64,000 nt of DNA from Vitis vinifera. Its lineage: Eukaryota; Streptophyta; Magnoliopsida; Vitales; Vitaceae. Position numbers and translations under genes: made by a program. The stretch is taken from the NCBI RefSeq assembly GCF_030704535.1, contig NC_081818.1, forward strand, positions 509,001-573,000. The letters run 5' to 3'. The notes under the pieces were generated by a model. That model was not told the origin of the DNA. It saw only the letters and a list, made by a program, of their open reading frames with translations, and made no database searches. This document shows, piece by piece, positions 28,363 to 40,380 of this stretch; positions within the stretch are counted from its first letter, which is position 1; every line of letters starts with the position of its first letter.

Positions 28363-28882
28363 TGTTATAATCAAATCAAGATGAATACCCTAATTTCATA
28401 TATACTGGAATATTTAACAAGGTGAATACCCTAATTTCATATATACTGGAATCTCCTGATTAAAAACAATGAGTAGAAAAATAATAGCGGAAGCATACCT
28501 GAATCCATTGAAGGAGAAACCTTATAAGAAGAAAACCCTTTGAGATGGTCTTCCAATTCTAGCCACTAGATTCTGTGTCAATTTCTCTCTGAGAGGATTT
28601 TCAGAAATTGGAATGCGTAGTCGTAGAATGGGGACCATAACCCTATTTATAAACCGCTAGGGCAGTTTTAATTTTATCACAATTATATTTCTGCCCCTCA
28701 TAGAAATAATAATTGTCTAATGGTATCTACACAATAATCTCATGACAATTATACCCTTAAGCCAATTAATCAATTATTAATTAGATCACTATATTTAGGC
28801 TTAATTAAATGATAGCACACACATTTTAATTATTTACATGTGTGGCCCAAATTATAGATTAATTACAAAAATTAATCTAACA
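28363..28882 (-). repeat. 5' LTR of the young copia element (right-hand copy)
   Basis: This LTR contains an internal duplication of about 40 bp (two blocks with GAATACCCTAATTTCATATA), present in both LTRs. Confidence 0.95.
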
Positions 28883-28887
28883 GTTCT

Positions 28888-30010
28888 TTCCAAATGTATG
28901 TCCTCAAAATATGATCAAAGAGAATAGCTTATAGTTAAAGATCAGGGATTTTCACTTGAATGAGAAATGAAATAATGTAAGAAATCATGATGGGAGTTGC
29001 TGTCTCCAGTCTGCAAATCGACAAACTGGATTTTAAAGAATTTACCAAGTGTGTGATTTTTTACATGCGTGTGATACTAGAAGAAGTGTGTTTAAGATTA
29101 AGGATACAATCTGGTAGACATGAACTCAGTCAAATACTGCTTAAGTTTCCAGCTTCTTGACGTGGACCCAAATCTTCAATTCTCCTGTATCTGGAGGATG
29201 AAGGAGAGGATAACTCAACTGAGAGGTCCTCATCAAGAACAAACGGGTCCCTGAAGAATATGTCTGCACCAGCGCCTCAAACTTGAATCCTGTTCTGAGA
29301 GTACTTGAAAGAATAACCATCAAAAGTATCTATGTATTCCCGGAACCCAGCAGAAGGTAGAGCAAACTCAATGTCATGAAAACCATCCAGTGACAAGATG
29401 TAGCTTGAAAAGATCAAGGACATGCATTGCATTTCTCCTCGAAACTGCAAAACCTTTAGTCTGATTACATATGATAGAAAATGTATTGTGAGAAGGCATT
29501 TCAGATTAGTAAATGTCATAAAACAAACAGAACTAAGCGAACACATGAAGAATTAATACTAGTTTATGGACCACGTCAGTCAGATGAATGCAGCCTAAGG
29601 CTCCGTTGGCTCTGAAAAACTACGAAGGAAAGGGAAAGAAAAGAGAAAATTAGGAAAGGAAGAGTAATATATAAGTATTAATCCAATGAAAATTTCCTCC
29701 AACTTTCCTCACTTCTTTGGACAGAAAACTAGTCCCAAAATGTATAAATTTCTCCTAATACCATTATGTTTTCTTCTTCTTACAGCTTTTACCATAACCA
29801 GAGAATAGAAACTCATATAACCTTCAACAGATCTTCCCTTCCCTCATTCTTTGGAACTCAGAAACTGCAAAGAAACGAAGGGAAAAGGGAAACGAATGTA
29901 AAAAACAAGATTCAACCCAACAAATTTTCTTCACCCTTACTCCCTAATAACCATTACATTACCTTTTTCCTTCCTATGTTCTATCACAACAAACAACAAA
30001 AACTTCCCAA
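28888..30010. other. Right part of the relic peroxidase unit, then intergenic DNA
   Basis: About 28888-28990 (TTTCCAAATGTATG..., GATCAAAG, GAAATAATGTAAGAAATCA) continues the peroxidase 3' flank cut by the copia element and matches 17930-18020 beside copy 1. The homology stops where the coding exon should begin, so the gene body of this unit is gone. The stretch 29600-29990 is purine-rich and unassigned. Confidence 0.6.
29141..29546 (-). pseudogene. Unrecognised possible gene fragment in two overlapping frames
   Basis: Two overlapping minus-strand frames look more protein-like than background. One (29277-29546) contains FRGEMQCMSLIFSSYILSLD and GFHDIEFALPSAGFREYIDT. The other (29141-29323) contains FKFEALVQTYSSGTRLFLMR and ends LKIWVHVKKLET. 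They meet near 29300, and a plausible acceptor lies before FRGEM. This could be the last exon(s) of a displaced host gene with a frame change, or chance. I do not recognise a family. Confidence 0.3.
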
Positions 30011-30013
30011 TAA

Positions 30014-30760
30014 ATGCAGCTGGAGGGCAAGCCCTAAAGTGTAGATTTTTCGTGTCTATCTTAATCAAACATTCAAGTACTAAATATTAATATCGAATAT
30101 TCTTTGCATTCATCTGAATTATTCTGAAGAATGAACTGTCAACCGAGTAAACCATATGTGAAATGAAGTTGAAAAACAATCATGCAAGTGTGAATATATC
30201 AGAGCTATATCAATCATTGGGCCCAGTTAGAAATTATGCAGTTGGTGAACAACCCAGAAAAGCAAGCATGACCAAGTCACAGCTCATGGCAAGCAGCCTC
30301 TTGGATAAGTGGCATTTCTATGTGGACAACTGGGAACACAATTACCCAATGATAAAAGTCATATCTTAGTTTTTAATATGAAATGCCTACAGCTAACTCC
30401 ATTGGCAACTCATGCCAGAAACTGTAAATTAGTAGGTTGAAGGTTTCAAGTCACTGGCTAGAGGAAGAGAATAGTACTGCTCCTAATAGCTGCTTTGAAG
30501 TAGCATTCACACACTTTATGAGTTAGCATCCAGACCATTTACAGCAAGAAAACATTCACTGGTAAAATTAAGAAGAGATATACAATGATGCCACTTTTTG
30601 TTTTCCAAATTCATTTCATGAAAAGATGATTAAATTAATACAAGAACTTGTACTTAAAAGGAGATTTACACTTGAGTCATGAGCAAAGAAATAATGTATC
30701 AAATTAAAGAGCACAAACAAATTTTTCCATGAATGCTAATGAATTCCTCGTATATATTAT
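30014..30760. repeat. 3' flank of peroxidase 3 (duplicated unit)
   Basis: Homologous to about 20080-20831 beside copy 2; both include GTGTAGATTTTTCGTGTC and TTGGATAAGTGGCATTTCTA. It includes a block of about 60 bp (near 30430-30490) absent from copy 2. Confidence 0.75.
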
Positions 30761-31884
<1,124 letters not shown>

Positions 31885-34578
31885 TGTCTTTGAGTGAGAG
31901 AGAACAAATGATCAGGTTGTGAGTTGGGTAAACTAGTTGTAATCAAGAGAAAAGATGGAGATGGAGACAATGGGTTGTATGGGCAAGGTACATATAGATG
32001 GAGAAAATGTGAAGATGGAGTGATGCTTGGTTTTACTTGTAAAACTCAGAAACCGTGTTGCAGCTCGAAACTGATCTGCAGCTTGAAGCTGTCATACTTT
32101 GAATACTTCCATGGTCTTCTCCAATGGACTCCATCTTATTCCTTTTGCCAATATGTGTGTATAATATAAAATATCCCAACGTTTTGTGGGCTTTCTCTAC
32201 TTGGAATGGAGATCATCACGTTTTATACAAACATAAACTATAAAATGTCCAAACACCCATTATAAATAGATTAATCATATATGTCAGAAGCCCCTTGATT
32301 TGACCAAGTCTCATTCATATATAAATGTATATATAACCAAGGAAGGTGGCTCTTATGAATAGCTCTAAGGTGGTGGTGGTCAAAATTTGACATTTGAGTC
32401 GGTAAAATATATTACTGAATAAGTTTGTTAATGAGTGTTCATACTCTTTTTCTAATTCATACTGTACTATTACAATATCTAGGGGGACAAGTAAGCAAGA
32501 AGATTGAGGTATATTATGTGTGCGAACTCAACGCGGCTCAATGTGGTTGTAACTTGGACGGATTGGTCAGGTTGATTTAACTCAAACTTAGCTTAAATTA
32601 AGAAAATCATTCATCACCCAATCCAATCTAACTTCTAAACCGAAGTACTCAATCCAACTTCATTTCTCTAAATTATAGTTTGAGTTTGGGTTGGTAAAGT
32701 TTATTGGATAATTCAAAATTTATTTATAATAATTTTTCAAAAACTTATGAAAATATAAATTTCAAGAAAGTAACAAAAAAGCAAAAAATAATTTATTATT
32801 TTTCTAAAAAATGAAAAAGTTATGATATAATACAATTTGATATTTTTTTCTTAATTAAAATCTAAAAACAACAAATAACCATCAAACAAAAGAAAATAGA
32901 TATGAACCGAAGAAAACAAATACGAAATCAAGTGTTAGGATCAAATAGGAAAAGAACGATTTGATCACTCACTATGATGTTCCACGATCAAACACAAAAA
33001 AAAAAAAAAAAAGCCACGATCAAATAGATACAAAAAATAGCGTATGCAATTAAACTCTCTTCCATGATATCACAAATCAAAAGTCTCATTAAAGATCAAT
33101 TTTGTTTTAATACTATATTGAAATCCAAAAAAGATTCAAAGAAAAAAAAAAGAGAGAAAAACAAATCTATAGGATTTCTTATTATGAATTCTTTTGAAAA
33201 TAGATACAAAACCATTACAATTTAAATAGGCATAATACAAGAAAATAAAGACTAATTTACCCTTATAAAAATAAAGAAAACAATTCTAATATAATGACAA
33301 GATAAATAAAAGATATAATAACTAAATCAATATGTAATAATTAAATATATAATTCTAATATAGTAACTAAATATATTAATAACTTTCAAAAGTCCAATTA
33401 AAGGTGCAAAAAGTTTTCTTTCTCTTCCAAAAGGGTTGTGATCTCAATCAAGGAAAACATTTTCCTAGTCGAGACAAATCCTTTTCTTGTCAAGGTTTGG
33501 ATGAACCCTAAAACGGACAAACAGTCACCCACTAAGCATTAATTGCCTAATGGTTAGTTAATTGGTTAAATCAGAACTTGACTTGAAAATGTTAGTTGGT
33601 TCACCTTTGGGTGTCCAAGGTTACAAACTTATAAATAGAGGACTCCTATTTAGTTATTACCAAGAGAAAAATTAAACTTTCTACCAACCTATTTCTCACA
33701 TTCAAAAATTTTTTTTTCTCTTTGGTGCATTAACTTATCACTTACAAATTTATCTTAATGCACCTTTGTATCCATCTTAACTTTTTTGTACTTATTCACA
33801 TATTAAGTTAGGTTAAGTGTGCTTAAACTCTCATCTATTTGAGTAAGGTGGAGTGTTAAAGTTTCGAGTTAGGATTGAACTTGAAAAAAGATTTATAAAG
33901 TCCATTGAAGCACGTGAATTCAATTGCAGAGATTTGGAAGCCTGGGTTGAAAGTTTTGCATTAGTAGTAGAACCCTTACTCGAACGAAGCTTAAGAAGAG
34001 TGGATATAGAACATGAATTGTCAAACCACTTTAAAATCGAGCTTACAATCTCTCTTCCATATTCTCTTCACTTGCTCTATTATTTGTTTAATTAAAAATG
34101 TTTTTGAAAAAGGTTTTAAAACCCATCCTCTTGAGTGTTTTGCTTAAGTTTATTAGCCTTGTTTCACATATACCATAGTTTATTCCCTTACAAGGATTCA
34201 ATCCACAAACATCAATTCGACCCGGTTCACCTGAAAAAGCCATTAGGGTTTCCCTTTTCCTATGCTGTTTAGAAAGACCCTTCACTGTACTGAAAAAGTT
34301 TTAACAGCATAGTAGAATATAATTAAACACAGAATTGAAACCACTGATCTTTGCTAGTCACAAAACCATAACGAATTAGAAGTTGACACAAAAACTAACA
34401 GATTGAGCTACAAATATGGGGTGATTATTGCAGAAAATTGTTTCAGTTTTACTTCAACAAGAATTCAACAACCTCACAGTTCACAACAATCCAATCTAGC
34501 TTATGCCTTGATGGGAGCCTCACACTAAATTATTGTCTGAGTAAATGTCCAGGAAGGAGAATCGAGAATGGTGGGATA
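31885..34578. other. 5' flank of peroxidase 3 and AT-rich intergenic DNA
   Basis: About 31885-32530 matches the upstream DNA of copy 2. After that the region is strongly AT-rich, with an A run near 33000 and no coding evidence. Open frames at 33853 and 34088 fall in the possible LTR remnant listed separately. The last part (about 34290-34578) is probably ACLA 3'UTR. Confidence 0.5.
33590..34290. mobile_element. Possible old LTR remnant
   Basis: The stretch has a promoter-like CTTATAAATAGAGG at about 33628. Near 34125-34170 it has text typical of plant LTR ends (CCCATCCTCTTGAGTGTTTT and CTTAAGTTTATTAGCC). No second LTR, primer site or coding region is clear. Family not assigned; badly decayed if real. 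Confidence 0.3.
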
Positions 34579-37500
34579 TTAGGCAGTAGACATGATGCAA
34601 TCAATTGCCTGCTTGCAAATCCCGGTCATTGTTGCCTCAGGCCCATAAACCTGCAACAGAATGAGAAACAAACATGATCAAGCTACAGTTATGAAACTAG
34701 AAAGTCGTATTACATTGCAAACCTTCTAGGAAATAAGAAGCATCTTTCAAGAAAAATCATGTGTTAGTGAAGGTTTTAGGCATCTTAAAATCTTGTTTGG
34801 GAGCTGTCCTCGAAAATAGTTTTCTGTTTTTTAAAACAAAAAACAGTTTGCTAACTTATAAAACATCTTTATCAATTTTTTTATAAAAAAAGGAGTTTTT
34901 TGAGAATTTGTTCTAAAAACAGGTAGTGTTTTATAATGAATTTGAGGTGTTTTCGTTTGTTTTTTTTTTTAGGATGTTTCAACAACAATAAAAAATATAA
35001 AGAATATAATTTAGAAACTTTTGTATTGTACAACTTTTATGAAGAACAAGTAGAGAAAACTGTTTTTCATATTTGAGTGAGAATTACTTTTAAGAAGTAT
35101 TTTCAAAAACTGTTTTTTTTTCTTTTTTCCAAAAACATTGCCAAACAAACCCTAAAAATTTCCCATACTTCAAAAAATGTGGAGCTGACTAATGCGGTTT
35201 TCACATCCAGAGTATAGAAGTCATATCATACCTCAAGAGGGATTCCCAGTTCCTCTCCCAAGGCACGCATCCTTGCCAAGCCAGTCTGATAGTTAGGACC
35301 ACCTCTTCGAACATAGATGTGCATTCTGGAGGCTTTTAATTTGGATTCCTGTCAGAAAAAAAGAAAAAAAGAAAAAAAAAAGTTGAAGCAAACTTGAATT
35401 TAGGATGAGAATTGAAACAACCAAGATCCAGAGAGAATAATTCAACTTGATCACACCTTCTCCTTCAGAGCCCGGACAATCCCATTGAAAGTGGCAGCAA
35501 CATCAGTGAAGTTAGCAATACCCCCTCCAATGAGAAGGGCTCTCTTACGGCCATCAGGGTCAGCAGTAGCACACTGTAAAGAGTATATTGTTCCACAACA
35601 AATGAAAATTATTTTAAGCAGCAAATTTTAACAAAGAGCTGAAGCCCAAAAGGTATGCCAAAGTTCATAATTTCTTACATCAAGAACAACTCTGGCATAT
35701 TGCAACACCTCTTCCTCATTCGGAGCTCCACTATACTCTGCATAGTTACCAAGCTCTGACGCATAACCCAAATCTCCAACCTGGTTAAATGGAAACAAAA
35801 TCATCAAGGTTTAGTATTAAACAGGTAAAATCCTTCCAAGTTCCAACAATAAATGTAGAAATGCTTCATTTTTCAACCACGGATGAAATAAATGTCAATA
35901 ATGGGTGGATGTGAGATATGGAGGTGCACTTACAGTATCGGCATATATAACACTTGCACCACCTCCAGCTACCATAGTCCAGATGCGTCCTTTGGGGTTC
36001 AAAACAGTGAACTTCAAAGATGCACTTGTCTGCACCAGTGTAAGATTAGTGGATCACTTTCTGCTGTACATAGGTAAACTCCAATTTCTATGATTGAACA
36101 GACTAATCTTAGATTGAGAAAACCAGAAATAATAAAAAATAAATAAATAAAATTCAAGAGAACAGCTGAGTTGGGAAAAAAAGCTCGAATCTTTTTCATC
36201 TTGTGAATAGGTTGGAGTTCATCATGGAATCATATGAAAGGAAGACAGTATATTTCATTTAAACCACCAGAAACAAGTGCACATGTCCATATAAGTAGCC
36301 TTTCCCATTTAAGAAATCTCAATAATCCAATAACCAAAAGACCAAAGTTTATCTTGCTCCCATCTCTAGCTGACCTTCAGTACTTTAAGAATCATGTCAC
36401 CTTTAACTAAAGGGAAAGTATAGGAGAAGGGGCAAAGAAAAGAAAATGCAATAGACTTGTTGCTATCTCCATTTACACATACGGCCAGGCATACCAACAC
36501 AGAAGATAAACACAAAAGTACTTGTGTGCTTCAGCAGGTTAATGGTTAACTAGGAAAACAGAATAACAAATCTAACTTTGACGCATTCTGTAACTCCCAG
36601 AGTTTATTTGAGCATAAATCCATATTGGTAAACATATTTCAACAAATAATAGCTCTTTAATGCATCCATGTAAGCTAGATAACATTTATGGTCATCAAGC
36701 ATCATCTCAAAAGGTGCATGCTAAATTGTGTGCAGAAGAAAAGAAATTCATTTCTCAAGCTGGTAGAACTCTTGAGATCTCCTATGACTCTATTCAATAA
36801 AAAGAGATAACTCATGCATTTTGCTGTTTATCTTAACATGCAAGGTTGGTGCACTAATAATTCCTACCATAGGAATGATAATTACCCAAGACAGGAAATT
36901 TTACTGTCAAACGTAAATATGAGTAGAACAGATATGCAATTACCTTTTCATCCAACGAGTGAATGTAGCCCTCTGTGGGGCTTAGTACTCTTCCAAAAGG
37001 CAGCGGAAACTCAATATTGCCCCACCTGTTAGCATAACAATATATAGATAAGACACTCTGAAAGTATGTAGTAACTGAAAATTTCTGACTTGAGTATTTT
37101 TCAGAATAACAAAGGTATACGTCTTGAAGTTTTTAAAAGCAGCAGTATCATCCAATTCTCCCCTCATATCCAGTGGGTATGGTTCCCCATTCACCAGGGT
37201 AAATGGGTTCATCTCTAGGAAACTGAAGTCAAGATCTGTGGAGAGAATGGTACAACAGTTAGAAGTGAACAATGACAATGTTCTCAACAAAATGTTAAAC
37301 AAAAAATAGAAGAATGAAAACAAAAATTATACACATAAATATAAAGATAATTTGACATTCCTCTATTAAAAAAGAACTAGAAAAATAAACCATTTTTCCC
37401 ATTAAATTCAAAAAATTTGTATCACTACATTGTCAAGCATATTTAAAAAGCAAAACACTTAAACATAGGCCTGTGAAGATCTGTTTTTTTTTTTTTTTGC

Positions 37501-39192
37501 ATAAATACCAAAGTGGCAGAAGGCAATTTTTTATTCCAAAAGATTGCATACCTTGAAATACAGCAAACGCACCCTTTATGAAGTCACCAATTTTCCCTCG
37601 AACCTAAGTAACAAAGCAAAGTGCACTTAGTACATGGTAGCCAAACTACACAGCAAGACCGAAAAAACAAACAAATATTAATGGAGTTTCATCACCTTGG
37701 ACTAAGACTTGGACAATAACTTATAGTATGAAATATACTGAAAGTAAAACCATTTCTAGACTTAGATTCTTCATCATCCCAGGAAAGTCCCTATCTTCTT
37801 CCAGAGTGATGGTGAAAATTATAAAACATGGATTAATTCATTTGCATTGTCATAGAAGAGAGACACAAATGATGTGTAAAGTTATATCTCTCAAGAACAC
37901 AAGGCCCACCGTTGATTTTGTAAAGGAAATTCAAATACAAACTCTTGTCTCAGATGTCAATCCAAGTAAAAACAGAGAAAAGAACCTATAAGTTAGAAAA
38001 CAAATATCAAAACTCACCTCCAGGGGAAGAGTGGCAATCAATGGAGCACATGTCTCAGGTGTCATAGGCTTTTCAGTTGGAAGATTAATAGTCTTCACCT
38101 GTAAAGATCACAAATCACATAAAGCAGGTGTTACTCAGAGCTAAGAAGCCAACCCTCAGATATAACACATATAACTGTATTAACACACCTTATCCCAGTT
38201 CTCTTCAATTTCAATACCACCACATTCTGAAAAGCTAATAGTGCAGCCAAGCCTATCAGATACAATCGAAAGGTAATACTCTTGGTCATGGGGAACAAAC
38301 GGTTCAACAATAAAAGTGGTTATTGGTGCCTTGCAACCACCCATCTCAACCTAAAGAGAATCCAATTCACATGTTAACAGAAATGAATTAGTGCCAAAAT
38401 TCTGGTAAATTTGATGCATTCATCACCTCAACACCAAGTCGTGCTTTCACAAATTCAGCAACTTGAGCCAGATCTAAATTCAATGCAACCAAGCCACTCT
38501 TCCCACGCTTTCCAAACAACATGTCAGGTTTCACAACCAATCTAGTGGATGAAAGCCATGGTTCTTTGTTTGTTAGCTCAGCAAAGTCCGTTGCCTCAGT
38601 AACCTAAGCAGTACAACCAAATTCCCAGAAAGGCCATCATTTTCATTTACTATATAACACACAAAATTCAACGCCATAATTTCAATGTAACTATTGCAAC
38701 AAAAACTAACAACTTGTACTAAGCAACAAAAAATTGACATTCCATTCACCCTCCATTTGGTTCCCAAGGAAATCACAGAAAAGGCCAACAAAAAAATGAA
38801 GTTTCGAATCTTTTCCGTCAAACTGAAATTTTTTGCAAATTACTCATAAATTTCACGAATTCATCAATCAATCAGGCTAAGTCTACTTGACTAAATTCCC
38901 AAATGAACAATTTCTCAACAAATAATCATCCATTCATCCTCGATTCAAAAATCTAATTTCTGTCATTGTTCTCAGCAACCAAACACAAATCCGATAAAAG
39001 GAATCGTAGAATTTCGATGAAATTATGCTGACATCATAGAAAAAGACAAAAAAAAACACGGATCCAAGAGTGGAAGAAGAAGAGAGCGGAAACCTGAGCT
39101 GAGCAGATCTGGAGATCGATGCCAGCGAGCCTCTTGAGGTGATCCTTGAGAAGCCTCTTGGAGTCGTACTCTCTGATCTTCTTCCTGGCCAT
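34579..39192 (-). CDS. ACLA: ATP-citrate lyase subunit A (ATP-citrate synthase alpha chain)
   Basis: Cytosolic heteromeric enzyme that, with subunit B, splits citrate with CoA and ATP into acetyl-CoA and oxaloacetate, feeding waxes, flavonoids and sterols. I rebuilt 12 exons: 39094-39192, 38427-38603, 38189-38350, 38018-38098, 37552-37603, 37121-37235, 36944-37025, 35934-36029, 35679-35780, 35457-35573, 35232-35348 and 34579-34650. All junctions are GT-AG and the product is exactly 423 residues, the family length. It begins [20 protein letters not shown]. The ATP-grasp half carries [30 protein letters not shown] and [20 protein letters not shown]. The CoA/citrate half has [31 protein letters not shown] and [17 protein letters not shown]. 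It ends CIMSTA. At the exon 6/7 join the codon reads Thr (FKTWGN), where I recall Lys in other plants. The largest intron is 36030-36943. Confidence 0.96.
34790..35158. mobile_element. Probable MITE inside ACLA intron 11
   Basis: The segment is bounded by imperfect inverted ends: CTTGTTTGGGAGCTGT on the left and, reversed, TTTGTTTGGCAATGT on the right. The interior is AT-rich with runs of T and A and repeated AAAACTGTTTTT blocks. Such 0.3-0.4 kb elements are common in plant introns. The target duplication is unclear; hAT-like by style only. Confidence 0.5.
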
Positions 39193-39860
39193 GTTTAATT
39201 CAGAAATCGGAGCCCCTACAAGAGAGGAAGAAACAGAGGAGCTCTGTGATTTATAGTGGAGAAAGATCCCACAGAAACAGAGGATTAGGCTCACCAACCG
39301 CAGAGAGAGAACTGTAGAGGAAGATGAAATCGATGATGAAAGTTGCGGGCGGGGTTGGTGAGAGGGACGTTGGCGCCACCTACTTTCGAAACACCTTCCT
39401 ACCCCACCCTTTTCTCATAATTCCTCATCTATCCCCTCTCTCTCCTCTCAGATCATATGTTATGCTATATGCTAAAGTGAAAGGCAAGTGTCCAAAAGAA
39501 ATCATTCAACCAAGGATGTGTAAAATAAGAAATCATTCATATATGCATTGTATTTTAATTTTTTATAGCAAATGTTTTTTTTTTTTAATTTTTAAATTTT
39601 TAATCTTTGGGGGAGGGGATATGGTGGGTATTATGAAAAATGAAATGGGCATTTTAGCAGGTGAAGTTAGGTGACTAAAAAATTTCAGGTAGCATATGCG
39701 TTGCGTGTGATGCATGGACATGGACCATATGGTTAGTGACGGAGCCACCCACATGATGACTCTTATCAATAATAAAAAATTTAAAGCCACCATCTTTGAG
39801 TCTTGTGGTATAGGTTTAGACCTTTTTTTTTTTCAAATGTCATTTTTTTTTTATTCTATG
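39193..39860. other. ACLA: ACLA promoter and leader, then intergenic DNA
   Basis: The leader probably reaches to about 39330. In transcription sense it contains a CT-rich stretch and a GCG/GTTGGTGAG site that could be a leader-intron donor. No clear TATA box. The open frame at 39324-39674 on the other strand is not convincing. Confidence 0.45.
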
Positions 39861-40055
39861 TGTTCATTCTAGATATATATCCATAATTTTTAAAAATTAA
39901 GTATATGAATTGACGGGTAGGTGAACCAATTAATATAACATTGAGTTAAAGAATTTTGGTTATTTTACTTATAATAACATATACCTATATGAGATTTGAA
40001 GATCTTGATCGAAAATGATTCATAACGTGACTCAAGCTCACATTATAAGTATTAC

Positions 40056-40380
40056 GGCTATGTTTGGTTCCCGGAAAATTTGAGGGAAAATGCGAGGGAA
40101 AGAAATATAAAGGAAAAGTAGAAGGAAAGAAAAAGTGAAGGAAAATAAAAAAATAGATTAAAAGTTGATAAATTATTTTTTTTGTTACTTCAAACTCATT
40201 TTATTTATTTTAACTCATCAATATAAAGATTAAATAATTTAAAAATACATAAGTTTTTAATTAGTTTTAATTATATTTGATTTTCTTTGATATTTTTCGT
40301 AGGACAACCAAACATGAGAAAATCATTTTCCTTGGCATTTTTTTTCTTTCCTTTGTACTTTCCGGGAACCAAACATAGCC
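40056..40380. mobile_element. Harbinger-like MITE, copy 1 (325 bp)
   Basis: The terminal inverted repeats are nearly perfect: GGCTATGTTTGGTTCCCGGA on the left and its reverse complement on the right. The target duplication is 3 bp (TAC at 40053-40055 and 40381-40383). The interior is purine-rich on the left and AT-rich, with no coding capacity. It sits in the left LTR of the old copia element. Confidence 0.85.

Larger units (their letters stand above)
22736..28882 (-). mobile_element. Young Ty1/copia LTR retrotransposon, minus orientation
   Basis: The LTRs are at 22736-23255 and 28363-28882, each 520 bp with TG...CA ends, and differ at only about two positions by eye. The target duplication GTTCT is exact (22731-22735 and 28883-28887). 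The primer-binding site TGGTATCAGAGC at 28349-28360 (minus) matches initiator tRNA-Met. A purine tract abuts the other LTR near 23256-23265. Read from the right: gag about 27.8-27.2 kb, CCHC knuckle (CFFCNKPGHTKKEC) near 27.0 kb, protease (LDSGATTH) near 26.9 kb, integrase about 26.5-25.6 kb, reverse transcriptase about 25.2-24.5 kb (LYVDDILLA), RNase H about 24.2-23.7 kb. This integrase-before-RT order is that of copia. The coding region has a small number of breaks (about three). Near-identical LTRs suggest insertion within the last few hundred thousand years. The clade within copia is not assigned. Confidence 0.97.
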
